DNA of 33,637 nt, from contig JAJEGI010000154.1 of the NCBI GenBank assembly GCA_022819945.1, positions 1-33,637 of the forward strand, written 5' to 3'. Positions 24,799-31,729 of the stretch are shown in pieces. Below the pieces are notes generated by a model. The model was given only the letters and a program-made list of their open reading frames with translations, made no database searches and had not been told where the DNA came from. Origin of the DNA: Candidatus Poribacteria bacterium. Lineage in GTDB: Bacteria > Poribacteria > WGA-4E > WGA-3G. Numbering within the stretch: the stretch's first letter is position 1; the number at the start of each line of letters is the position of its first letter. The translations under genes and the position numbers were made by a program.

Positions 24799-25440
24799 CT
24801 AAACATGTAACATCTTCATGAACGTCCTCTGACTCGAAAAGTCTTCGACCCAATATTCGCATTTTCCCTTTAATCGCGCGCCGACTCCTATAAAGTGCCA
24901 TCCAAGTGTTTTGGTCGCCTGCATATCCCATTCAGCATCGCCTATGTATACGACACGCTGGAAGCAGTGCCTTAACTGCCATAGGCATTTCTTCATAATC
25001 ACCACGCGTTCATCACCATCATCACTGGAAGTTAAAATCACATTCTTCAAGTTAAATCCTGCGTGCCGAAGTTTCATTTTCGCGGTATGTCTCCAACCGC
25101 CTGTCGCGAATCCAACTGCGTAGTCCTCTGCAGCGAGAAGTTTATTAATCAAATGAATAGCACCTCCTTTTGGGAGGCATTTGCCACCGTTTTGAAGATA
25201 CTGCCGAATCAATTCACCGAATTTTGTGCGAACTTCCTCAACTTGTCCCACTTCCTGAATCTTATTCTCTTCCATGATTTGTCGCAAAGTACCTGTGTCG
25301 GTGACGTTTTTGTATTTGCTCCAGTCATTATGGATATAAACTTCACCCAGGACTTCTCTTATCGCGGAAATGTAACAAGCATCATCAAAACCGAAACTGT
25401 CGACCAGTGTGCCATCAATATCAAATATCGTAGCGATCAT
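24799..25440 (-). CDS. HAD-superfamily phosphatase, phosphoglycolate phosphatase-like
   Basis: The 213-residue product has the HAD motif I DIDGTLVDS near residues 7-15 (nucleophile Asp 7 and general acid Asp 9) and motif II in GFATGGW. A Lys-containing motif III lies in RHTAKMKLRHAGF and motif IV in VVYIGDAEWDMQATKT. Between them a helical cap (about 20-85) fits the C1 cap of the phosphoglycolate phosphatase/beta-phosphoglucomutase group. The substrate is not determined. The upstream sequence has no clear ribosome site (AAAACAATAA). It lies 14 bases after the remnant at 25454-25585. Confidence 0.85.
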   Translation of the reverse strand: MIATIFDIDGTLVDSFGFDDACYISAIREVLGEVYIHNDWSKYKNVTDTGTLRQIMEENKIQEVGQVEEVRTKFGELIRQYLQNGGKCLPKGGAIHLINKLLAAEDYAVGFATGGWRHTAKMKLRHAGFNLKNVILTSSDDGDERVVIMKKCLWQLRHCFQRVVYIGDAEWDMQATKTLGWHFIGVGARLKGKCEYWVEDFSSQRTFMKMLHV

Positions 25441-25453
25441 TTATTGTTTTTCA

Positions 25454-25585
25454 CTATTTTGGGGGTGTTATGTTCAGGAAGGTCACCCCTATGCATGGAT
25501 GCAGTTCACGTTCTATCCGTGTAACATCGCTGCGTTCAAGTGCTCCGTTTTCTCGGAGTATTTCAGTGAGGCGTTTGGGGGTCAG
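25454..25585 (-). pseudogene. Remnant open frame after the carbonic anhydrase stop
   Basis: Directly after the carbonic anhydrase TAA the same frame stays open for 43 codons: LTPKRLTEILRENGALERSD, then VTRIERELHPCIGVTFLNIT, then PPK and TAG. The opening resembles the start of aminoglycoside-phosphotransferase/ecdysteroid-kinase-like proteins ('LTPxxLTxxLRxxGxL...VxxVE'). There is no ATG start, so this could be a remnant of a lost gene, or unrelated. Confidence 0.3.
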
Positions 25586-26458
25586 TTACTCGTCCCCGGT
25601 GGAATTCACGAGCAGTTTTCGTCCATTTAAGGGTTGTACCGGCCGGGTGTTATCATGAATAATCGCTTTGAATGCCGCGATTTGTGCTTCAGACATCTCA
25701 ACCGGCGTTGTGAGCACGATCCATTGGACACCTTCTGAACAGGGCGGAGTCGTCAGTGAACCCTCGTAACGATAGTAGTGACCGAAACGCGACGGAGCCA
25801 CATCCTCTACCTGATCATTTAGTGAGAACATAAAACGAGGATCGACGATCAAGCTGCCGTCCTCAGTGACATTCTCAATACGTTGCGTTTCACCTGGAAC
25901 TGCGGGTAGATGGGACCAGATAGGGTCAAATGCGACCTTGTGACGACCGCTCCCAATTAGCAACCCAACGACTGCCAACGTGCCATCCTCACTTTTATGA
26001 ACGAAGTGAGCCTCCATTTCAAAAGGTTTACCTGCCACCGTATGTTCGCTCGGTGCATGGAAATGGAATTGGAGCAGCTGGTACCGCGTGCCATCAACCT
26101 CAATCCAGCTCCCTTCCGGGCATGCGACTTCAATTGTATGGCCAGTGCTGCGGATATTCATATTTGTTGGATGGTAGTTGTACGGAATAGGCGGCAGTTT
26201 TGCTGGCGTAGGGTTCACAAGATCAATTGGCGATTGGTGCCTCCCCTCAGCACACAAAAAGTATTCCGGACTGAGCTGCGCCCAAACCTGCGGTCCATTT
26301 TTCGCTTCGTAACCCCATTCTACTTTCTTGGTGTCAGATGGGACATCCGCTACCTTTCCACACCCTGTTAAACACATAAGCACACACATCATAGTAATGG
26401 ATGCGTTTGCGATATGAGGCAAACTGCATCCTGTAATCGACTTTACCTCGGTATCCAT
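25586..26458 (-). CDS. Alpha-type carbonic anhydrase, lipoprotein
   Basis: The 290-residue product has a lipobox L-T-G-C (Cys 33), so it should be anchored on the periplasmic side. It hydrates CO2 to bicarbonate. The family marks are W-G-Y..G-P-x-x-W near the start (VEWGYEAKNGPQVWAQL), RHQSPIDLV, FHFHAPSEH (two of the three zinc His), EAHFVH (third His), and the closing SLTTPPCSEGVQWIVL. The two Cys (in YFLCAEG and TPPCSEG) match the disulfide of the family. The start at 26458 has GAGG about 12 bases upstream; an internal ATG (residue 23) would also give a lipoprotein. It is downstream of the small membrane pair. Confidence 0.93.
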   Translation of the reverse strand: MDTEVKSITGCSLPHIANASITMMCVLMCLTGCGKVADVPSDTKKVEWGYEAKNGPQVWAQLSPEYFLCAEGRHQSPIDLVNPTPAKLPPIPYNYHPTNMNIRSTGHTIEVACPEGSWIEVDGTRYQLLQFHFHAPSEHTVAGKPFEMEAHFVHKSEDGTLAVVGLLIGSGRHKVAFDPIWSHLPAVPGETQRIENVTEDGSLIVDPRFMFSLNDQVEDVAPSRFGHYYRYEGSLTTPPCSEGVQWIVLTTPVEMSEAQIAAFKAIIHDNTRPVQPLNGRKLLVNSTGDE

Positions 26459-26496
26459 AATTGTCTCTATCCTCTAACGCAATTTGACAATCAAAT

Positions 26497-26577
26497 TTAC
26501 TCTTTTGTGGCATCGCGCACGACTATACCGAGTCCTATAAGAAACACCACAAACGCGGAAATTGGAATCCATTCCAT
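26497..26577 (-). CDS. 26-residue single-helix membrane protein, partner of the 26577-26804 gene
   Basis: The ATG at 26575-26577 is followed by codons for MEWIPISAFVVFLIGLGIVV and RDATKE, then TAA. One hydrophobic helix (about residues 4-20) ends in a charged tail. The start overlaps the stop of the upstream gene as TAATG (one shared base), a translational-coupling arrangement. GGGGGA lies at the right distance. It is too short for most gene finders. From memory, very similar two-gene units (a 70-80 residue protein beginning MAHIDKxKEEIGWLKV followed by a 25-30 residue protein beginning MEWIPI) exist in other bacteria; I could not check this here. Confidence 0.65.
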   Translation of the reverse strand: MEWIPISAFVVFLIGLGIVVRDATKE

Positions 26578-26804
26578 TATAATTCCCCCAATTTATTAAT
26601 CTTTCGACGTGCAACGCGATTAACCCAAACAATTACGAATGTAACCAGAAATACCCCGACTAGACCGATTATAAGAAAAAATAACCTGACGCTTCCGTGA
26701 TTCTGAACTAGCCATGCAACGAGGGAAATATCAGTGGCAAGCAAAATGGCGAAAACCACCTTCAACCAGCCAATTTCTTCCTTCACCTTATCAATATGAG
26801 CCAT
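26577..26804 (-). CDS. Small two-helix membrane protein of unknown function
   Basis: The 75-residue product begins with an amphipathic MAHIDKVKEEIGWLKV, followed by two transmembrane helices (about 15-35 and 41-62) and a basic C-terminal RVARRKINKLGEL. GGAG lies about ten bases before the ATG. The upstream gap to the PhyH gene shows nothing else. The 26-residue gene starts within its stop codon, so the two are translated together. Function is unknown; small paired membrane proteins often stabilise or regulate a larger membrane protein. Confidence 0.75.
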   Translation of the reverse strand: MAHIDKVKEEIGWLKVVFAILLATDISLVAWLVQNHGSVRLFFLIIGLVGVFLVTFVIVWVNRVARRKINKLGEL

Positions 26805-26884
26805 AAATTAACGTCTCCGTGTAGTATATCCTCAAACGCAGTTTGTGTGCCACAAAAAGTCATTTGCAGTGGAGGATTGATACC

Positions 26885-27715
26885 TTATCCATACGCCATT
26901 TCAGGGTGTTTCCCAAGAACGCGCAAGAGACGTTCATCGGCACCTTCCAAGACGTAATCCGGCATACGGTAGTTTAGATAGGGCCAGAACCGTTGGGCGA
27001 CGAAGCGTTGTCCGTAGACTTGGTGGAACAGATAGCGCACCCGATCGGTCTGGTTCGGTGCGCCGCGATGCCACGTCTGTCCGTTGAGCAGATAGAGATC
27101 TCCAGCTTTCATGAGGAGCGAGACCGGACCCTTGCCTTCAAACGTCGGATGTTCTGGATCATCGGGTTGCCGTCCAGAATAGTGGCTGCCGGGAACGAAT
27201 TGAGAGGGACCGTATTTGACTTCATCTTGGTCGCTCAACGCGATTTGGACAGACATACGCAGCACGGGCATCCGGAGCCTTGGGTCGTGTCGATCCATTT
27301 CAGGTGTAATAGGGAACTCTACACCATCATCAATGTGAAATCGGTTGATGCCCAAATCTTTTCGGTTGAGGATACACCCTTGGGCAATGCAATGGCAGTG
27401 CTCGCCCAACACAGTTTCAGCAATGCTGATAATCGGTTCGCGCACGAGCAGATCCCGAAACATCAGGTCGCATTCAAAAAGGCGATGGACTACGATCGGA
27501 TCTTTGCCATCTTGTCGAGAGCCTTTGACATTCCGCATCCGCATGAAGTAAGGCTCAGTGAAAATTTCGTCAGCGCGCTCGACGATGCGTTCACATTCTT
27601 CGCGTGAGAGTACATTTCGGACAATCGTCACACCGTTTTGGTAGAAATCTTCCAAAACAGCATTCAGCGTATCCGGTGGTAGGGGTTCGGCAGGAAGTGT
27701 CTGCTCTTTTGCCAT
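26885..27715 (-). CDS. Phytanoyl-CoA dioxygenase (PhyH)-family Fe(II)/2-oxoglutarate oxygenase
   Basis: The 276-residue product has the PhyH pattern. Fe-binding is by H127-x-D129 (RFHIDDG) and a distal His 216 (NGQTWHRGAPN), with Arg 225/227 (DRVRY) likely holding 2-oxoglutarate. FYQNGVTIVRNVLSREECER is the usual N-terminal helix and strand. The family hydroxylates or halogenates small molecules and lipids, so the substrate is not set. AGGAG lies eight bases before the ATG. It starts 11 bases after the beta-helix gene, so both are likely in one operon, perhaps to modify a polymer-derived product (inference). Confidence 0.9.
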   Translation of the reverse strand: MAKEQTLPAEPLPPDTLNAVLEDFYQNGVTIVRNVLSREECERIVERADEIFTEPYFMRMRNVKGSRQDGKDPIVVHRLFECDLMFRDLLVREPIISIAETVLGEHCHCIAQGCILNRKDLGINRFHIDDGVEFPITPEMDRHDPRLRMPVLRMSVQIALSDQDEVKYGPSQFVPGSHYSGRQPDDPEHPTFEGKGPVSLLMKAGDLYLLNGQTWHRGAPNQTDRVRYLFHQVYGQRFVAQRFWPYLNYRMPDYVLEGADERLLRVLGKHPEMAYG

Positions 27716-27726
27716 ATTTCTGGCTC

Positions 27727-28992
27727 CTATTCATAGGGTTTGACAGCCAGTGGAAGCGTTTCACCCGCTTTACCGAGTTCAGCACGAACACCGTTTGGGT
27801 TCAAGACTGTAACCGTTCCGGTGATGTCGTGAAGTGGAAAATCACTCTGTGGTTGGGTGAACTCAACAGCCGGACGGTCGTGCTTGTCCTCAACAAAACA
27901 GTCGATAAAGTCAATACCGCCCATGCTTTGAACGATGTTCGTTTGCGGCAAGGACAAAGAGATCGGAGACCACTCACCACCGAACTGTCGATCATTAGCA
28001 GCGTTGATGACGCTGCAATTAGTGAAAGTTACCCGCGCACCTTTCACCGATTTTTCTTGAACTTTGATACCGAAACCGACAGTGCTCTCCACTGTACAGT
28101 TATCAAATTCAATACTACCACCGGGGCCATCGTCTCTAACCTTTGATACACGGATACCTGTCCCGTGTCTGCTACTGATGTAGCAATTTTCAAAACGCAT
28201 TGTCACGTCGTCAGTTTCACTGGTGGTATGCGCCAAGAAGATTTCGATACCGTCCCCAGCGTTATCCATAAACTGACAGCCGGAGAATAGGACGTTCTTT
28301 ATTCGCTGTTCGCTTTTGTCGGGTTCAATATCTACGCCGGAACAGGGTGGCGTTCCCCACGTGTTCGAAAACAAGCAATTTTCGACTTTGAGGTTTTCGG
28401 TGCTGATGATGCTGATCCCTTGTCGGTAGTGGTTGTTGCAGACGATGTCACGTAGATGCACATCTTCAGAGTAGGAGCGTTCTTTGCTGCCATTGACGTA
28501 AATGCCGTCTCCACCGCTATCTTCAAGCGTTAAGCCTGCAACAGTGACATTTTTAGAGCCTCGAATCGCGAGCACCATGCGCCACTCTGCCTTCTCGTAC
28601 TGCCCGTACCATCGGTGCCAACCCATCTGTTCAAGCACAAGCCCAGTGATATAGTCCTGTTTCCACATCCTGAAAGTTGCGCCATATCCGCGGATAGAGA
28701 GGTTCTCGACATCTTGTGCGATGAACATCGAGTCACCCCTGCCGCGGTACTCACCTCGTTTTGCAGAAACGACTGTTCCGGGTTCAAAAATTAGTTCTTG
28801 ATTTCCGGTAAGTTTAATGGGGCGGACGATCCAATCAGCGCGCATATTCGGAATAACGACGCGCTTCGCACCGGAGTCAATAGCGGCTTGTAGGATTTCT
28901 GTCGCATCCTCTGGATCGAATCCCCACCATGCGGCGTTGGCAACTCGACTTTTCCCAGACTGCACATCCGCGATCGCTTCAAGATTTTTCAT
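27727..28992 (-). CDS. Right-handed parallel beta-helix protein, pectate-lyase-like
   Basis: The 421-residue product has an N-terminal segment (ILQAAIDSGAKRVVIPNMRA, then RPIKLTGNQELIFEPGTVV) typical of Pectate_lyase_3/Glyco_hydro_28-like proteins. From residue 100 on there are many short 'N-V/L-x-V/I-x-G/N-C' coils: LSIRGYGATFRM, VTVAGLTLEDSGGDGIYVNG, LKVENCLFSNTW, VLFSGCQFMDNAGDGIEIF, VTFTNCSVINAAND. There is no signal peptide, which is unusual for a polysaccharide lyase. GAGG lies 11 bases before the ATG. Activity (lyase, hydrolase or epimerase) is not resolved. It precedes the PhyH gene by 11 bases. Confidence 0.8.
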   Translation of the reverse strand: MKNLEAIADVQSGKSRVANAAWWGFDPEDATEILQAAIDSGAKRVVIPNMRADWIVRPIKLTGNQELIFEPGTVVSAKRGEYRGRGDSMFIAQDVENLSIRGYGATFRMWKQDYITGLVLEQMGWHRWYGQYEKAEWRMVLAIRGSKNVTVAGLTLEDSGGDGIYVNGSKERSYSEDVHLRDIVCNNHYRQGISIISTENLKVENCLFSNTWGTPPCSGVDIEPDKSEQRIKNVLFSGCQFMDNAGDGIEIFLAHTTSETDDVTMRFENCYISSRHGTGIRVSKVRDDGPGGSIEFDNCTVESTVGFGIKVQEKSVKGARVTFTNCSVINAANDRQFGGEWSPISLSLPQTNIVQSMGGIDFIDCFVEDKHDRPAVEFTQPQSDFPLHDITGTVTVLNPNGVRAELGKAGETLPLAVKPYE

Positions 28993-29079
28993 TATTAACG
29001 CTACCTCATCTCATCCATGAATGTGAAGAGGTTGGGTTTCGTCCGATCCTCCACCCAACCTGTGTTTCACCCAACCAAT

Positions 29080-30363
29080 TTACGACGCAAAAGTCTTTTC
29101 ATCGTCAAGAAGCATCAGTGCGAACCACGTATTAATGTCAGTGCGCTCTGGGGCTATCCGCTGAATCATCTTCGCCATTAACGCTTTGTAGCGTTCATCC
29201 GTGGGACCCATCTGCGTCATTTGCTCGTTATATGCGACAATATCGGCATCGCTTTTTGGATGATCCGCCTGCAGCCACGCCTCGACCTCTGCATCAGTTA
29301 ACAACGTCTTTAGTTTTTCAGCGAATTCCGCAGCGGAAACGCCGAGAAAAGAAAGCGTTGCCCGGTCAATCCCTGAATCCTCACCATAAAAGTAGGCGCC
29401 GAGTGTATCAGAATTGAATGCTCTGCCTTTGTCAATCAACCGCGCGAGTTGAACCATCCCGTAGACATCGGTATTATAAGGGCTGCGTGGCGCGCGGCGG
29501 TTAAGGTCTATGATACCGAAACTGAGTTGATCGTCGAGGTCCTGTAGTGCGACCCACGTCGCGATGTCCGTGCGACTCGGATCTATCTCTTGGAGACGCG
29601 CGTTAAACCGTTCCTGTGACGCTTCATTGGGTCCGTAGTTTACCAACGTTTCGTTAAAGGTATCAATTTCGTCTTGTGATTTATCACAGTTCTCCAGTAC
29701 CCATGCGCCGATTTCGAGGTTATTCGGATTATTTACTGCCGCCTCTTGAAAATCCGCGGCTGAAATACCGAGGAACGTTAAGATACGGACATCTTGTCCA
29801 GAGGCATCGCCGTATACATATTCGCCTATTTTCTCGGCGCGTTCTGCGCGCGCTTTGTCTGCCATCCGTGCGACGCCACAGATACCCGCGATGTCTTTGG
29901 CGCGTGCACTGCGTGGCGGGCGCGCAGTGAGATCGACCTGCCAGAAACTGCCCCAATCGTCGAGTTCCATGGATTGGAGTACTGTCGTAATATCGGTTCT
30001 ACCGGGGGCATAGCGAGCAAGCCGATCCTTCAAGCGTTGTTTATGGGCATCGGTATCGGGCAGTTGGCTAAGTGCGGCATCGTTAAACTCGGCTATCTCA
30101 GCGGCTGTTTTCCCGCTTGTTTCAAGCACCCAGTTTCCGAGTCCAGTATCGTCGTGTTCTCCAGATGCCTCTGCGAAAGCGTCGGCTGAAATCCCTAAGA
30201 ATACTAAAACACGTTGATCTAAACCGGAGCTCTCGCCGTAGATATACTCACCGAGGGTCTCCGCGTTATGTGCGCGCGCTTTGTCTGTCATCCGTGCCGC
30301 GCCCACGATCCCGGCGACTCCGAGGTTTGAAGGGCGACGCGGGGGTTGGTGTGTTAAATCCAT
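29080..30363 (-). CDS. Three tandem DUF5069 domains
   Basis: The 427-residue product is three copies of one domain. Copies open at about residues 2, 143 and 285: DLTHQPPRRPSNLGVAGIVG, DLTARPPRSARAKDIAGICG and DLNRRAPRSPYNTDVYGMVQ. Each is followed by AR-M/L-x-DK-x-R-A, GEY-x-YG (GAYFYG in the third) and a 'LxFLGxSAxxFxEx' helix, then a variable helix with 'VLE' or 'WLQA' and 'PGRTDI/DPSRTDI/PERTDI'. DUF5069 proteins I know of are single-domain, of about 140 residues, with unknown role. The ribosome site GGAAGGA is good. There is no signal peptide. The gene is the most upstream member of the minus-strand block. Confidence 0.85.
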   Translation of the reverse strand: MDLTHQPPRRPSNLGVAGIVGAARMTDKARAHNAETLGEYIYGESSGLDQRVLVFLGISADAFAEASGEHDDTGLGNWVLETSGKTAAEIAEFNDAALSQLPDTDAHKQRLKDRLARYAPGRTDITTVLQSMELDDWGSFWQVDLTARPPRSARAKDIAGICGVARMADKARAERAEKIGEYVYGDASGQDVRILTFLGISAADFQEAAVNNPNNLEIGAWVLENCDKSQDEIDTFNETLVNYGPNEASQERFNARLQEIDPSRTDIATWVALQDLDDQLSFGIIDLNRRAPRSPYNTDVYGMVQLARLIDKGRAFNSDTLGAYFYGEDSGIDRATLSFLGVSAAEFAEKLKTLLTDAEVEAWLQADHPKSDADIVAYNEQMTQMGPTDERYKALMAKMIQRIAPERTDINTWFALMLLDDEKTFAS

Positions 30364-30520
30364 AATATGTGTCCTTCCAATTCAAGCGTAAAGTATTAAA
30401 TCTTATACTGCTATTGTATGCGGATTTAAAAGGAATGTCAATAAAAAAGATACTCAGCAGCAGAGCCATTCAATTGTCCATTTTTCAATCGAATTTCCAC
30501 CCCAGACCCGGTAGGTTCGG

Positions 30521-30640
30521 TGTTTTTGCTTGGGGTGTTTTTGCTTGGGTATTTCTGCGTATTGATAGGGTGTTTCTGCGTATTTCTGCGTATTGATAGG
30601 GGTCTTTGCTTGGGTATTTCTGCGTATTTCTGCGGATTTC
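30521..30640. repeat. Tandem repeat tract, GTATTTCTGCGTATT (family F)
   Basis: Units of about 32 bases (TTTGCTTGGGTATTTCTGCG, then TATTGATAGGG) recur three times with variations. GGTTCGG (30514-30520) and CCGAACC (30648-30654) flank the tract as inverted repeats. Otherwise the 30364-30727 gap contains no gene that I can support. Confidence 0.7.
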
Positions 30641-30727
30641 CCGCCAACCGAACCGGATCCTTAAAAAAGACGTGAAATTCAATAACTTCTTAAGATTGAA
30701 TGGCTCTGATATTTGTTGAAATTCTTG

Positions 30728-30756
30728 TTGACATTTTTCATGGAAAATGTTATATT
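30728..30756 (+). promoter_or_regulatory. Consensus sigma-70 promoter with a palindrome in the spacer
   Basis: TTGACA (30728-30733), a 17-base spacer and TATATT (30751-30756) form a strong promoter for the cupin gene. The spacer region holds ACATTTT (30731-30737) and AAAATGT (30744-30750), a possible operator half-site pair. Confidence 0.75.
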
Positions 30757-30783
30757 CTCCTTAAAAGTGCATGGAGGCACACA

Positions 30784-31416
30784 ATGGGGTTTCCTGTTTA
30801 CGATTATCGGACAGATGTCCGGAATGTGTTGGTGACACCGCAAATTCGTTCGCGGTTCTTAAAGATGGAGCCGGGACAGAGTGCCCAACTCCATAGTCAT
30901 GACTTAGGACATGAGGTCTTCCTAATTCTGGAAGGGCGCGTCGAATTTGAGATTGATGGTGAAACCGAAGAGTTAGGACCGGGTCAGATGTGTGTGGCTT
31001 TAGTAGATCAACCGCACACAGTACGTGTCCTCGGCGATGAACCGATGACCATGTATCTGTCCGTTACGCCACATATCCACCCGACGCACACACCGCGTAC
31101 AGAAGATGGCGAACGGCTGCCACACAATTTCGTGCCTGCCCGTGCTTACGATGTTGAACCGGATATGCAAGTAACCGTATCCGAACTCGTTGCGCGTCAG
31201 GTCCATGCAGCAGAATTGCTTGCGGAACTGGCACAGACGTGTGCAGCAGTGCAACAAGAGATGGGTAACCAACTCAAGACGGCTCTCACCGACGGCGATA
31301 CGGATGCTGCCGCCGCCGCACGCAAGGCGATGTGGGAAGCACTCTATCCAGTTTACAAGGCTACCGCTGAATTGGCGGACGTTTGGAATACACTTGCACC
31401 CCGTGTCAGTCCATAA
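30784..31416 (+). CDS. Cupin-domain protein with a helical C-terminal extension
   Basis: The product has 210 residues from ATG 30784, with GGAGG seven bases upstream; the frame from 30700 would start inside the promoter. Residues 20-105 form a cupin barrel: metal-binding motif 1 is seen as HSHDLGHEVFLILEGRVEF (His-x-His...Glu...Gly) and motif 2 as VALVDQPHTV. The second half (about 125-210) is helical with LVARQVHAAELLAELAQTCA and AAAARKAMWEALYPVYKATA, and has no known enzyme domain. It may bind a small ligand or metal and act through the helical part. It has a dedicated consensus promoter with a possible operator. Confidence 0.8.
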   Translation: MGFPVYDYRTDVRNVLVTPQIRSRFLKMEPGQSAQLHSHDLGHEVFLILEGRVEFEIDGETEELGPGQMCVALVDQPHTVRVLGDEPMTMYLSVTPHIHPTHTPRTEDGERLPHNFVPARAYDVEPDMQVTVSELVARQVHAAELLAELAQTCAAVQQEMGNQLKTALTDGDTDAAAAARKAMWEALYPVYKATAELADVWNTLAPRVSP

Positions 31417-31527
31417 TTTGTTTTTAATTTGTTTTATATTCAGGTTTGTGATATAATAATTCAAAAGAAGGTATGTTCACCTAATTTACAAAAGATTGTC
31501 TAATTTAAACTTTAAACCGAATTTGAT

Positions 31528-31556
31528 TTGACAACGTTATAACATTAGGGTAAACT
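31528..31556 (+). promoter_or_regulatory. Probable sigma-70 promoter for the cohesin/spondin gene
   Basis: TTGACA (31528-31533) and TAAACT (31551-31556) are 17 bases apart. The leader to the ATG at 31730 would be about 165 bases. Confidence 0.55.
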
Positions 31557-31571
31557 TATCTTTTAAAAGAA

Positions 31572-31664
31572 CCTCGTTTAAGCGAACCGCTCTCGCGCCT
31601 TTAACAGAAGCACACCACTCTGAAGGAAATTCCATACTCGCGGCTCGTCCGCTAACAAACGAGG
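31572..31664 (+). other. Possibly structured leader of the cohesin/spondin gene
   Basis: CCTCGTTT (31572-31579) can pair with AAACGAGG (31657-31664), and inside lie short hairpins such as GCGG-CTCGT-CCGC. I do not recognise a known riboswitch. The 31417-31729 gap holds no gene. Confidence 0.3.
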
Positions 31665-31729
31665 AATTGATTTCTGTACCGAAAGGTAAAGAAAACGTCA
31701 GAATATTAATGAATTATAAGGAGTGTCTT

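Noticed and set aside
27604..28146. 180-codon plus-strand frame over PhyH and the beta-helix gene
   Set aside because: It is antisense to two well-supported genes and has no recognisable protein pattern.
30521..30640. Possible CRISPR array
   Set aside because: The units are contiguous, degenerate and lack unique spacers; no cas gene is visible.
30438..30682. Minus-strand frames rich in Asn, Thr, Gln and Lys
   Set aside because: They are translations of the GTATTTCTGCG repeat tract.
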